DNA of 64,000 nt from Bimastos eiseni (Eukaryota; Annelida; Clitellata; Crassiclitellata; Lumbricidae): positions 26,125,516 to 26,189,515 of the forward strand of contig OY365806.1 of the NCBI GenBank assembly GCA_959347315.1. The letters are read 5' to 3'. The position numbers and the translations under genes are program-made. Below are positions 45,901-54,887 of this stretch, piece after piece; position 1 is the first letter of the stretch; each line of letters opens with the position of its first letter. Below the pieces are notes generated by a model that did no database searches, was not told the origin of the DNA, and saw only the letters and a program-made list of their open reading frames with translations.

Positions 45901-48900
45901 AATGGGCCAACTCCTGCTGCAGTCGACATAAAGCCAGACCTCGACCAGAAGTCGGCAGCAGCCACTGCCGCATCGCTGGCTGAGGCAAGGCCCTGTATGG
46001 AGGAGTCATTCATCATGTGTGGGTCGGTGTTGAAGAGGGCCGAGGACGACGATGACGAAGACCGGGGCGGTTGGGATGATATAACGGATGCCAGGCGGGA
46101 CATAGTGTCGACGTGGGATCCGCTGACTGCTTCGAGGGAGTACAGAGCTGCTTGCCCCATTGTGGGCCGGTAGGATGACTGGTTTGAGAATCCCGATGGG
46201 GGAAAACCCTCAAACAATGGGTTCATAGAACCATGAAAGGTGCCGTAATTGACAGGGTGGGTCATGCTCGTCAGACGAGCAGGGGGCAGTGGGGCTGCAT
46301 GGGCGGGAAGGGGATTCGCTAGGCCCCCTCCCAAACCTAAGAAACACAAGAGCAATGTGGTTAGCACACAGAGTATTTGAATGCCTCTATTAGAATACAA
46401 CGGCAAAAAGTAGCAATAATAATGCATACATGACATGTATTAGGTACATGTATGTACGTATGGGTGTTTGTATGTAAATAATAACAGCTGAACTTCAAGA
46501 CTTCTAAAATTCTGAAAAAATGAGGATAGCAGAAGAACACATCACCTATTAGCATTCAGTACTTTAATGCATTCAGTTAAAAATGAAATTTGACAAAAAT
46601 ATATCTTGCTAACAGCATGATGAAAATGCTAGACAAATTACATCAGTAGCACGTACCAATATATATTAGAGAGAACTATCTGAGTTTTAGGTAAGCTATA
46701 ATTTTGATTACATTATTACTATTTATTAAATGGACAATTTCTAGAGCACCGCAACGCAGCCATGTCGCTACAAGGGTTCTTAAACATTGATCACTAACAA
46801 GACAGACTATAGATAGATATGTTTCTTTTTACATGTCCCTCATTCGATTTCATTAGCTGATTAACGGCACGATGTCCAACAGCATAACTGCGTCCAAGTC
46901 AAGTTACTAGGCATTACTAGGCAAACATGCCATCGTTTATTCTTACCTACATTTCTAACCCTCAAATAATGCCTTCTCATTTGAAAGTATCAGAGAAAAC
47001 AAATGTGTTAATTCAAATATGTCATAACTGGACTGACAATATTAAAGAAAGAAGTTTATACACACTCATACACTCTGGTACCCAGCCACTATGGCTAAGA
47101 TCTTTTCTTAGTTAGCTCTCCTTTTATGTGATCCAAGGGCCCTCTACGTCTCGCTGGGCCCTCGCAGCTCATGGTCTTCCCCAGGGCTCCGTCTTGGGCC
47201 CCTCCAGTTCATAATCTATACCTCTGACCTCGACTCTCTTCTTTCCTCCCACAGTATGGTCGCCCAGCTGTACGCAAACGATGTGCAAGCCTGCCAACTC
47301 CGCCTCGCCTAGAGCACCGTTGCGACCGTCCAGGATATGAGCTGGGCCATGGCGGCCTTAGGGATCTGGATGTCATCCAACCAGCTATGCCTTAACTCCC
47401 TAAAAACTCAGTCGACAGCTGGCTAAGTTAGATATGGCTGCCTCTGCTACCATCTTTCCCCATTTTTGTTTTAGCCTCCGCTGTCCATGACCTTGCCTTA
47501 GTGCTCGGGGCTCACGCTCTCTCCGCTTGGTTGAACTAGGTCTCATTTATGTTCCACATGCATGCACCGCCACCAGGCACAGCCGTGCATTCTCAATGGC
47601 AGGCCCCTCGATTTGGAATGGCCTCCCTTTGACGCTCTGCTCCCTTCCTTGAACCCCCTATCAGGCATTCTTCTCTCTTTGTAAGATGACTTTATTTGGC
47701 CGTGCTGGGGTTGGAAGCGCCTCTGCTTAATCACCTTGAAGAGGTGCCATACATAAATTATTTTAATGAATGAATTCTCTTAATAAATTGAATGAACAAA
47801 AAAATGCAGCATTCACTCAGTTATCGAATATCTTGTTTCTATTATTAATCATAAATACAGGACAGTACTATCAGAAAAAACCAATTAATAATATGGCACT
47901 CTTCAAGTAAATCTTATGGCCTTGATGTTGCTGCTAGTGACATGCCTGTAACCTCAGAAAGAAACTTAATACTTTTAAATAATTGTGTTGCAGCCTTTAA
48001 GCTGTCATACAAGTTTCAGTCCAAACAGACATGATTTGTGATTATGAGCTCTCACATGGCATCTGAAAATTATGATGATGCTTAGATGTTTCACACAGAG
48101 CAGAACTATAGGGTGACATGATTGCTGGTGCCAATACAAAATTCCACACAAGTAATTATGGCATAACCGAGTAGACAATCTCCACCGAGTACCGAATCCG
48201 AATATTTGGATGCACTATTTGCCGGATCTGGGTACGAACCAAATAGTAGTCGGCACTCTAGCCCGGCGAGTACCTTAGCAGGCAAAGCTCGACTTTTGTT
48301 ACTTTTGCATAATGCAAATTAGCAAAACAAATGTTTATGCCTGTAATAATAACTAAACACTTAAAGTCGCATGGCTCTAAATTCTTAATTTTCCTCTTTA
48401 GAATGTTAAATGTTTATAAAAAAATTATTGAATTAAGAAATTTTATTTTTTACTACTTGTGTGTCTAATATTTGCCGAGGCAAATATTACTGAACAGTCC
48501 CAAAAAACAGGATATTCGGCCAAGGTGAATGTCCTAGGCGAATGTCTGAGGCGATTTCCGGTTATGCCTTACAAGTAGCTGCTATCCTTCAGAAAAAAAG
48601 AATCCACAACTTTTAACAATCAGTGACAGCAAAGCTAATGATAGGTCAGTAAGTAAAAAATGAGCAAGTAACTACCTTATAAAGTGACTGAATAACTACT
48701 AACTTTTCTTGCATAACTATGCAATAATGACAATTTAAATGTAACCGTACTTGATTGAATACGACTGTCATTGCATGACCATTCTTGAGTGAGTGATTAC
48801 CAATAAGTGAGTGTAAAATAGTAACTGGGTAAGCAAATACTGACTTTTAGAGTGACTGAGTCAGCAAATTAGCAAACGAGTGACTGATTGAAGAGAGATT

Positions 48901-49033
48901 GACCTGCACTTCCAAAGCTTCGTTGGTCCATGACATGTAGATCGAATGGACTGAGGCAAGAGGCATTTGCCGGAATGCCACTTGCAGACGACAGTCTACC
49001 ATATGTAGCATTTATATTGCTCCAATGCTCCAT
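30878..49033 (-). CDS. PRR12/QSER1: QSER1/PRR12-type protein with DUF4211, complete coding region
   Basis: Fourteen exons (49033-48904, 46336-44030, 43152-43031, 41178-41096, 40273-40117, 38933-38796, 37844-37678, 36797-36700, 35699-35602, 34937-34872, 34220-34110, 32558-32463, 31640-31557, 30934-30878) add up to 3714 nt, exactly 1238 codons. The first 770 residues are low-complexity Ser/Pro/Gly/Ala, and include NFLDSFVNFLSGKKPETL, a short motif I recall from QSER1 and PRR12. Exon 4 has an AT-hook-like RGRKP. From residue about 934 the sequence GDFVIEKKDL...LLQKYEPVVKDG matches DUF4211. Vertebrate QSER1 and PRR12 are nuclear; QSER1 is known to protect regulatory regions from DNA methylation with TET1. 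A single gene before the vertebrate duplication is the likely status here. It is shorter than the human proteins. Confidence 0.87.
31130..31400. repeat. Degenerate AAGGTAAGATAA array
   Basis: Runs of GGTAAG, AAGATAAGGT and, further on, the complement TTACCTTA/CTTACCTT. Similar arrays lie at 37300-37690 and 57000-57180. Confidence 0.5.
31557..31640 (-). CDS. PRR12/QSER1: QSER1/PRR12-type exon 13
   Basis: Phase 0, 28 codons: VLELRQDSEMEDHQVLDTCL then QNPIWLKE. Acceptor CGACAG, donor GTATCT. Confidence 0.8.
31790..31990 (+). repeat. Possible tRNA-derived SINE
   Basis: GGTGATTGGTGTGGATAAG resembles an A box and AGTTTGATTCC a B box, 50 bases apart; the rest is not recognised. Confidence 0.35.
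32463..32558 (-). CDS. PRR12/QSER1: QSER1/PRR12-type exon 12
   Basis: Phase 0, 32 codons: ELLVGARTLQHLPVYHALRH then LKLTFFELCQKK. Acceptor ATGTAG, donor GTTAGA. Confidence 0.8.
33096..33807. mobile_element. hAT element, GCCGATTA family, with exact 8-bp TSD
   Basis: Begins TAGAGCTGTACCGATATCAC, ends TAATCGGTACAGCTCTA; the outer 12 bases are perfect inverted copies. TTGGATAC flanks it at 33088-33095 and 33808-33815. The left end has at least six GCCGATTA/GCCGATA units, the right end GCCAATATCCGATATTGCCG. No transposase frame found; 712 bp. Confidence 0.93.
34110..34220 (-). CDS. PRR12/QSER1: QSER1/PRR12-type exon 11
   Basis: Phase 0, 37 codons: ATEDTSVAAMASVKFFGKVY then IRSTMKTVKEVSESEAK. Acceptor CTTCAG; the donor GTTGGT is weak. 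Confidence 0.82.
34676..34705. repeat. (ACAT)n microsatellite
   Basis: Seven ACAT units in an intron. Confidence 0.85.
34872..34937 (-). CDS. PRR12/QSER1: QSER1/PRR12-type exon 10
   Basis: Phase 0, 22 codons: EDADNMSKVEISNGTFDSLN then CQ. Acceptor TGATAG, donor GTAATA. Confidence 0.78.
35215..35410 (-). repeat. tRNA-derived SINE, decayed
   Basis: The minus strand has TAGCAATGGATCCGG (A box-like), CAGATTCGTATC (B box-like) and then CACTGTGTAGCAACCTTGGA followed by CAAGTTACTC, a SINE body motif also seen near 40480. Confidence 0.5.
35602..35699 (-). CDS. PRR12/QSER1: QSER1/PRR12-type exon 9 (DUF4211 end)
   Basis: Completes a Glu codon, then PYYMDPLATIDTAIESRLNQ and IKTACKWTKEFV, matching the D-x-x-I-DxxxExR part of DUF4211. 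Acceptor ATTTAG, donor GTAAGT. Confidence 0.85.
35820..36190. repeat. Degenerate AGGATGCTATATT array
   Basis: The words AGGATG, GATGCTATA and TATTCAGGATG recur at irregular spacing of about 20-30 bases. Intronic. Confidence 0.5.
36266..36386. repeat. Perfect long hairpin, 58-bp arms
   Basis: Left arm 36266-36323 starts CTATACAAAATACATTGC and ends TTACAGATGGG; right arm 36329-36386 is its exact reverse complement; the loop 36324-36328 is AAAGC. Lies in the intron between exons 8 and 9 of the QSER1/PRR12-type gene. Confidence 0.97.
36700..36797 (-). CDS. PRR12/QSER1: QSER1/PRR12-type exon 8 (DUF4211)
   Basis: IESFAEPFSVFIQILLSQSL then EPNFLDALLHDP, the conserved Q-x-L-x-SQ-LxPxFL block. Acceptor TTGTAG; donor GTTAGA is weak. 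Confidence 0.87.
36895..37270. mobile_element. Partial hAT element with 104-bp tandem repeats
   Basis: The right end TATCCGTTGACAGCCCTAA is a hAT terminus; GGGTACCCG/ACCCGGGTA words mark both sides. In between a unit starting AGAATCGATTTCATTGCCCG (36997) returns at 37099 and near 37203, a period of about 104 bases. The left terminus is missing or mutated. Confidence 0.6.
37300..37675. repeat. Degenerate AAGTAAGGTAAA array
   Basis: Purine-rich, with AAGTAA, AAGGTAA, GTCAAGT and AAGTTAAG recurring; same character as 31130-31400. Confidence 0.45.
37678..37844 (-). CDS. PRR12/QSER1: QSER1/PRR12-type exon 7 (DUF4211)
   Basis: YSSWSDDIKVNYVAIRVNVV then VASRVQEVVEVIEDFRP. Acceptor TTGTAG. The donor is uncertain: GTGCAG at 37677 is the one that keeps phase with exon 8, though its consensus is poor. 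Confidence 0.75.
37845..38795. other. QSER1/PRR12-type intron 6
   Basis: AT-rich, ATGATGATG and AATAATGAC runs at 38600-38780; no other feature. Confidence 0.45.
38796..38933 (-). CDS. PRR12/QSER1: QSER1/PRR12-type exon 6 (DUF4211 start)
   Basis: 46 codons in phase 0: KGDFVIEKKDLKNTTYSIWK, IDTGRLLQKYEPVVKDGRHV, HQAIST. This is the most conserved part of DUF4211 (W-x-D/G-LLQKYEP). Acceptor TGACAG, donor GTCAGA. Confidence 0.92.
39040..39370. repeat. Degenerate ACATTCAATTCACATT array
   Basis: Words CATTCAATTCACA and TTCACAT recur about every 17-20 bases with many changes; intronic minisatellite relic. Confidence 0.55.
39830..40080. repeat. Degenerate AATGAATGAGTG array
   Basis: Tetranucleotide-like AATGAATG/AAATAAATG units with many substitutions. 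Confidence 0.5.
40117..40273 (-). CDS. PRR12/QSER1: QSER1/PRR12-type exon 5
   Basis: SESLREVVSWASPVVEPMSI, KAGSLPETATVAACPALSSG and KSPRSSGAHSYQ. Low-complexity linker before DUF4211. Acceptor TAAAG, donor GTATGT. Confidence 0.83.
40375..40560 (+). repeat. tRNA-derived SINE
   Basis: A box TGGCTGATTGGTTAGAGG, B box GGGTTCGACCCTC, then the body AGTCACTGTGTAGGAACCTT followed by GAGCAAGT. Clear pol III promoter; the 3' part merges into an (AAT)n run at 40605-40630. Confidence 0.7.
40750..40990 (+). mobile_element. Possible LINE 3' relic
   Basis: FPTFKAFRSSLKVDS near 40825-40865 resembles the FKSLLKTHLF end of LINE ORF2. Weak. Confidence 0.35.
41096..41178 (-). CDS. PRR12/QSER1: QSER1/PRR12-type exon 4 with AT-hook-like motif
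   Basis: SNRKRTHQPDDELESPGKRN then RGRKPSA. RGRKP is the core of an AT-hook, consistent with a chromatin protein. Acceptor TTTCAG, donor GTAGGT; two bases left over. Confidence 0.84.
41240..41705 (-). repeat. SINE split by an insertion
   Basis: On the minus strand the A box TTAGTCTAGTGGTTAGT lies at about 41675-41695 and the B box GTTAAAATCC at 41290, followed by the GCAGAAAGATG...TTTCTGCTCT tail. This is the family of 3475-3625; the insert is 41299-41642. Confidence 0.6.
41299..41642. mobile_element. Short hAT-like insert in the SINE
   Basis: Starts TAGGGATGAACCGAGT, ends AGTTTCAGTTCATCCCA; the outer bases are inverted copies. CGAGT/GAGTCCGAGTT words repeat at the left. The flanks do not show a clear 8-bp duplication. 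Confidence 0.55.
41742..42683. mobile_element. hAT element, ATCGCGATA family, with exact 8-bp TSD
   Basis: Starts CAGGGCTGTTAATATCGCGA and ends AGTATTGTTAACAGCCCTG; 12 terminal bases are perfect inverted copies. GTTCTAAC flanks it at 41734-41741 and 42684-42691. The left end iterates TATCGCGATA; the right end iterates AGTATTGGTATTGC. It carries a SINE inside. Confidence 0.94.
42065..42345 (-). repeat. tRNA-derived SINE nested in the hAT element
   Basis: Minus strand: A box TGGCCTATCAGTAATGAGC, B box GGGTTCGACTCCG, then TGTAGTGACCCTGGGCAAG and TTCTTTGCGCAC. The B box fits the consensus exactly. Confidence 0.72.
43031..43152 (-). CDS. PRR12/QSER1: QSER1/PRR12-type exon 3, acidic
   Basis: Completes an Asn codon, then SDDSSDEDVKTATVARGRRV and VRSNEDDYDSDKDPAWKPAE. 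Acidic patches around a basic core. Acceptor TTTCAG, donor GTATCG. Confidence 0.85.
43440..43660. repeat. Degenerate CATACATA/CACACA array
   Basis: Tetranucleotide-like ACATACAT and ACACACA units with interruptions in intron 2. Confidence 0.7.
44030..46336 (-). CDS. PRR12/QSER1: QSER1/PRR12-type exon 2, large low-complexity exon
   Basis: 768 codons. Begins LGGGLANPLPAHAAPLPPAR; contains Ser runs, SQTMTPTVTAEQRYIDSSLQ, and towards the end NFLDSFVNFLSGKKPETLSS, the short conserved motif shared with QSER1 and PRR12. A large single exon here is also the rule in the vertebrate genes. Acceptor CTTAG; donor GTAAGG leaves one base. Confidence 0.9.
47105..47765 (+). mobile_element. CR1/L2-type LINE reverse transcriptase relic
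   Basis: Reads GLPQGSVLGPLQFIIYTSDL, then QLYANDVQACQL (the catalytic YADD changed to YAND), IWMSSNQLCLNSLKTQS and, later, WPPFDALLPSLNPLSG and the WKRLC end. The order of motifs is that of a LINE ORF2; stops and frameshifts make it dead. Lies in intron 1 of the QSER1/PRR12-type gene on the opposite strand. Confidence 0.82.
48156..48570. mobile_element. hAT-like element, GCGAAT family
   Basis: Left end TTATGGCATAACCGAG, right end CCGGTTATGCCTT, inverted. Flanks ACAAGTAA (48148-48155) and ACAAGTAG (48571-48578) agree at seven of eight bases. Repeated CGAATCCGAAT, GCCGAGGC and GCGAATGTC words. Its right part matches bases 1-97. Confidence 0.75.
48610..48900. repeat. Degenerate GTGACTGAGTAAGCAAA array
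   Basis: Recurring GTGAGTGA, GTGACTGA, AAGTAACTA and GTAAGCAAA words about every 17-20 bases. Confidence 0.5.
48904..49033 (-). CDS. PRR12/QSER1: QSER1/PRR12-type exon 1 (first coding)
   Basis: ATG at 49033-49031, then EHWSNINATYGRLSSASGIP and ANASCLSPFDLHVMDQRSFG. This start was chosen because the splice acceptor TTATTAG lies only 9 bases upstream (exon begins at 49042), so a non-coding exon must precede. Donor GTCAAT leaves one base. Confidence 0.83.
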
Positions 49034-49139
49034 CGTAAATGTCTAATAAAAAAATGTAACACAACCGGTAATGTAACCCTTATATTACATATTGCACAGA
49101 CCGCAGCTGCACAGTGCACATAGTTGAATATTTTCAGCT

Positions 49140-49300
49140 TGCTATTTATCTAGTGCCCTAGCCTTGACTGCACTAAGCGCACTACAGAAATCATATTATT
49201 AATGAAATTTATGAGCGACCTAAGCAAGTGATTGGGCTGGGAGCGCCTTTGCATAGACATCTGGAGGGGCGCTATATAAATGTCAAAATGAGTGTATTAT
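49140..49300 (+). mobile_element. LINE/SINE 3' end
   Basis: GGAGGGGCGCTATATAAATG near 49262-49281 and the preceding TTGGGCTGGGAGCGCCTTTG are the 3' tail motif shared by the CR1/L2-like relics of this window. Confidence 0.5.
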
Positions 49301-50079
49301 AGAAATTACTAATTACAATACATGCGGGACTGCAGAATTGAAGCAAAACAATTCAAAACTTCAAGACGCTAATGCCTACCAGGATATAAAATCTTGGCCG
49401 TTAATATAAATTCAGATCTAGATAACATTTGCTGTGAGTTTCATTCCATGATAAATCTCATCTAAAAGTTTCTACTCGCGCTATAATAATAATTTTATCT
49501 TCACTGTACCATCTGGGAAAACTCATATCAGACGGAGGAGTATTAACTGTCATCCACTAGCAACTTTTTCACCCTTAAATTTCAATCTATGCAATAAAAC
49601 AAACCTTTCAATTTCTATTTCTGACAGAAACGCACTTTATCCAACAGAAAACGACAAAAGAAATGAATAAATCGCCATTTTATCTGCAAATTCTAAGCTA
49701 AACCACAGATTAATTATGTCACAGAGATTTCCATTTGTTTGCGTCATTTAGTGACGCCTTCGTGTTGGTGCATGAATGAGCATTTCAAAAAGTTACAATT
49801 ATTTCATCGTATTATCCACACAATTTTCTATACTATAGCAACCGCAGAGGCTCGACTCTTCTATCTTTTCAATGAATTTATATTGTGAGATTCTTCACCA
49901 CCGTTACCTTAATCGTGAAATCAGTTTAAAACACAGAATAGGTTTGTTCAGGATTGGTTGGCCTACACACAAGTGTGTACAGTTATCATTTAGCACATTG
50001 CCTGGCCCGTTTAACGACATAAAGGCGCCTGGGCGAAAGTGCAGTATATAGTCCGAATATAAACCGGGCGTCGTGAGAG

Positions 50080-50290
50080 TCGGTTAACTTCACTGGCGTC
50101 GTGACTCGTAAGGGTTAAGCTAATGTCTTCATTGGAAAACATGGTACCTTATGCACAGCATGCCAAAAGACACAGTACGACGCCGATAAACTTACACACC
50201 CCAATACTGCACTTTCGTCAGTGCCTCTATGCGTCATGATGACGGTTCGCCTAGCGATGGGTTTGCTTCATCGATATGAAAGTAATCCTG
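50080..50290 (-). promoter_or_regulatory. Possible upstream exon or promoter of the QSER1/PRR12-type gene
   Basis: Richer in CpG than its surroundings (GCGTCGTGAGAGTCGG, GACGCCGATAAAC), with a CGTCATGATGACG palindrome at 50231-50243 and a minus-strand donor GTGT|GTAAGT near 50196. A non-coding first exon is required somewhere here; this is the best place I can see, not a proof. Confidence 0.3.
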
Positions 50291-50299
50291 TACTTTAGT

Positions 50300-51980
50300 T
50301 GCCCAAATTATTTTTGTATTGTTCAACTGAATTTTGATTGCTGTGCAATGTTAGCAGTATTGATGAAATAATCTGTTTAAATTGGAGCGGGATTAATCAA
50401 AATCATCATACCTAAAAAGAAACTGTCTTGATGAGAAAATTTGCTTCTAAATAATTGGGCACCAAAAATACAGGATATGAAATTCGAACTAGCGCGGTCT
50501 ATACAAAGTAGCCCACCACACACACACTGGTCTGCTGATAGAGGGGTGGGGGAATTCAGAGGCCCGGCTACTTTCTAGGGTTATGGGGCAGGCCTGCAGT
50601 TTCTCATAAGACCTAAAGGTAACTTGTAGACCCGTGAAGCACCGCATATGGGCCCGGATTTATGCGACTGCTCTGCTTAGGCGCCTGTAATTTCTGTTGG
50701 CGACCCTGCGCACACAGCGTAGGGTAACAGGCAACACACTGGCATGCAGAGCTGGGGATTCACATATTCCATTCACATATCCAGTATCCTCCATAAGGTT
50801 GACTAGTCCTTCTTTGCTAGGCGACTTTGTTAGTTAAATTAGGTCGGCGTAATGTGCACCTTGCATGGCTGCTGAAAGTTAAATTAGACTCTTGTAATAA
50901 CTAGTCATCGTTCATTCGTACTATGTTTGTAATTATACTGTGGCTTTTCATTTTTAAACAGAAATTAATATTATTATCATTATTACATACACACACCTAC
51001 ACACGCACACACATACATTATTATATATAGCATGACACCAATTAAAACAAGAAGTTCCAGTCCCAGCCTACAGAAAGTCAGAGGGTGATGCTCACCATCT
51101 TGATGACAGTGTCGTTAAACAGCAAAAAATTCTTACAATCAACCAAATACGAAATATCTGGGGATTTCAACGGATCAGTTAGAAAACCGTATATCATTAT
51201 TGGCCTTACATTTCTATGCAACATTCTATTTGGTCAGGTTCAATTTCAAGTCCAGGTCCAAAAGGTTAAATGTAGGATAAGCAGCAACAGTGGACGGTGG
51301 GGGATGTTGTGGCTAGAGAGGAGCATATTTGGCAAGCTGAAGGACATGGAGTCTCATTATACTAGACTTGATTAAACCATTGTAAGTTTTTTTTATAAAA
51401 AAATTGGTCTGACACACTTCTGTCTTCATCTCTAACCCTGCAGTCAGCATTTTAGCCTTGCATCTTACAGTTACAACATCAATCAACCAATCAGAAAGAC
51501 TTGATATAGCGCCCCTTCAAGATATCTATTCAGAGGCACTCTGAGTATCTGAATGAAGGAGATCGAGTTGGGGTCCTTCAACACCATGCAGTTTGTCCCA
51601 ACCGCAATCACCACATTAGTCTACAATGTATATCGTTATAATCTGTTGACTTCTCTTGTGTCATTACCATAATGCATCAGGCATCAATCAATACTGCCGC
51701 CAAAAGTCATTACCCTTTGGAGAAGTCCAGCTAAAATTCAATGGGTCAGAGGATATTACATGTATATCATTTTGGTATTGTTACCATACTTTACAACATA
51801 TTATATTCTCTGAAACATTGATGCTACATATTAAATTGTTACACTTCAGGCTTCAACAGCACAGAGAAAACTAATTTTTTTGAAAATCTTTAGCAGCAGA
51901 AATTTTAAAATTCAACATCAATTGTTAGCAACACGACCTGCTAACATATAACAGTCAAAATTGATTTTCAAAACAAGCAT
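50300..51980. other. Intergenic, nothing firm
   Basis: (CA)-rich run at 50988-51015 and a LINE-tail-like TATAGCGCCCCTTCAAG at 51505-51521. No exon recognised. Confidence 0.4.
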
Positions 51981-52026
51981 CAGTAAAACAGTCTTGCACA
52001 ACTGACGATAACCACACACCCCAAAC
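51890..52026 (-). other. Probable 3'-UTR exon of the RRM gene
   Basis: An acceptor TTTGCAG ends at 52027. The sequence that follows could pair with the donor of the exon at 53723-53766. The 3' end of this exon is arbitrary; no clear poly(A) signal was found. Confidence 0.35.
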
Positions 52027-52029
52027 CTG

Positions 52030-53722
52030 CAAAGAAACACAAAAGCATTTAATAAATATAAAGAAATGCTCAAAATTCTCAAAGTTTAATATATGTTATT
52101 CATAAATTTTGCTATGGCCTATCAGCTTAAATCTGTTGGGTTTAGACCAGAGGCAGCACCAGACATTTTTAAACCAGCCATTGACAACTGCCACATTTAG
52201 CTACATTGTTACATGTGCATCAAGACACCTCTGTCCACGAAGAACATACCAGTTCCAGTATACCAATTGTGGCTTAGTTCAGAATTAGAATATCAGAATT
52301 TCAAATTAAAAAGACAGCTCAGTGACCAAGGTTTTCACCCAATAAGATTTAAATATCTGGAATACACAGCCCATACACAGGGATCCTAATTGGTGTTGGA
52401 CCAAGAGAGTGATGGTTAATGATTAACCCTATAAATTAATTGAAAAATGAGCAGAGTCATTTTAAATGTAACTGAAAAATAGCAGTCAATACAATTTTAA
52501 GATACATTTTCTCTTCTATAGCCTGATAATAAAACCACACATTGCATCAAATCAGTGATAACTTTTAGATGCTTTGGTCAGAATTGAAAAAGTCTGGGAA
52601 ACCAGAAGTATGGCAACAGAGGGAATATAAGCGAACCTGCAGTTTACATGTGAATGAAAGAATTATTCGGAAAATATCATTTATGAGAGTTAACACATTA
52701 AAAACTTTTTCCTGCTGCACACATGAAAAAATTCCACAAATTCAGTAATACTGTAAATTTCAATACAAATGTCTTTGATATCAATAACATAAAATCCAAT
52801 TGGAAACCAATAAAACATAATGAAAACATTTAAGAACACTAAAACTAAGGATGACATTCTCCATGTATATGAGAAATCTGTTTTCTGCAACAATGTTTTG
52901 GATGATAACCCAACATGACTTAAAACATGGGTGGTACTATATATACATGTAAATATCATGAGTGTCCAGAAAAAGGAAATGCAAGAAAAGTTGAGATTGT
53001 ACTCAGAAAATTCTTCACAAAGTCAGAATAGTTCATTTGCATGAAATGCACTCAGAAATCAATTCAGTGTAATATGGGCAAAATGAGCTCATTGCATATT
53101 TCTAACCTTATAAACATTGAGAACGCTATGCATAAAAACTTAACTTAAGTAGTAATACAAGACCTGTTTAAAAATTGTAATTTCTTTACTATCAGTAATA
53201 GAAACAGACAGTTTTAAAATAACTATTCAACAATTCCTGTATAATCCAGTGCAGTGTAAACCCATTTTGAATTTTTCTTGACTTTGTGACAGATCTCTCA
53301 AGGACAGTAATTTTGTTACAATAGATCCACTATATATATGTATGAATTTGTAAACATATTAATGCATTAGAAATATCTAAAGCAGTAATTCCATTCTATT
53401 TATAGTTTATATTTACTATGTCCCCCATAGGTCTCAGCACATGCACGAATAAAAAACATCATGAATCTCATCTATTCTGAAAGACATTGAAGTTTGAGTT
53501 AGTGAAATAATTACGCAAAACAATATGACGTTTTAAAGGGATCACTTATAAACCATAATGTTAACAGCAAATAAATATGGACAGAAACTCTTTAGTTAAT
53601 TAAATTTAATAAATTTTCATTCAAGTTTTTCTGAGTCTGCATAAGCCACTAGCCATAAGAGTTCATTTTCTGGAAACAGGGTAGTCATGATTCAGCTAAA
53701 TAAAATAGTAGTTCACACTTAC
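52030..53722. other. Intron-like AT-rich DNA
   Basis: No exon, repeat family or RNA gene recognised. Confidence 0.4.
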
Positions 53723-53766
53723 CTAAGCGAAAGAGCCACTGTGGCTGCTATGGCATCACGCATCAT
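53723..53766 (-). other. Probable 44-nt 3'-UTR exon of the RRM gene
   Basis: Good acceptor AATTTTAG and donor GTAAGT on the minus strand enclose ATGATGCGTGATGCCATAGC and 24 further bases. It lies downstream of the RRM gene's stop codon and in the same direction. It could instead belong to an unknown small gene. Confidence 0.4.
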
Positions 53767-53799
53767 CTAAAATTCAGAATAATTAGAATAAATAACAGA

Positions 53800-54880
53800 A
53801 TAGTAAAAAGTCACAGATCATGGAAGGCTCTGCTCAAATTATGACACAAACCAAGAACTCAAAAGTAACCACTACTGACCGAGTAAAAAAGAGACCATTT
53901 ATGCATAGTAAATTGACAGTGCATTGCTCAGTATGGCTCACAGTTTATAACATAGTCTAAGAAACCCTCGAGAACTCATTCACAAAACTTGTGTACGTTA
54001 GATTATATTAAATTGTGAATAGTGATCTTTTTAAAAGATTGGAGGCAGCACATCATAGGTGGCTGAGAAGAATTATTGCAGGTCTTGTGGCATGATAATA
54101 TTGAATAGAACTATACTAGAAGAGAGCAGAGGATATAAGATAGACAAGTCAACAAAGGACTCAGAGGCATTACTAGGGCTGGTGTCATCCGGTGCGGTCA
54201 CTCATGGTGTCACCCCGCATGGAAATCCTACCGTATGGATACCAGGAATGACCTGGAGCCCAACAGAAAAGCAGGGAAGACCACAGCAAAAGGGTGAAGA
54301 CAGTCTCCAGACTGTGTCTTGAGACCACCAGACATGACTTGATGTGTGTGGGGATGTAGTGGGATGAAGTCAAAAGACTGATTATGGACTAAGAGCTGTC
54401 AAGAGAGGAATGGAGAAGTTTCTCAATGAACAAACCAGTAAGAGAAGGACTAAGTACAGGCAGGTAAGAACATGGCATTTGACATTGCATTGTCTGCAGG
54501 CAGGTCCAAGATTTAGTTTAGTAGCTTTCATTGATGCATCCAACATCACAGTAGCTAGATATGACTTCTAAGACCTTGCAGATTTTAATCAGAAATGTGA
54601 GACTACATCCGGTTAAGAATGCACACTGCAATGAATACAATGCAAGTTATTTAAAATTAAATGCATGGGACTAGCATGAACTATCCATTTTAACCGTATT
54701 TGGCATAAAATACACCAAGCAAAACCTACTAGGATAAAAAGGAGTTTTATGGGTTTGAGGAGCCACTCACACATGTATTATGATGGCCAACAGTGGTATC
54801 AAACAGTTTGGCAATACAGTCCATGTCTTATACCGTTCACTGAGGCAGAAGCCAAGGCATTAGCTGCCTGGTCAGTGGCC
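53800..54880. other. No feature recognised
   Basis: Moderately AT-rich DNA between the probable UTR exon and the Cys-rich frame; nothing supported. Confidence 0.4.
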
Positions 54881-54887
54881 ATCTCAC

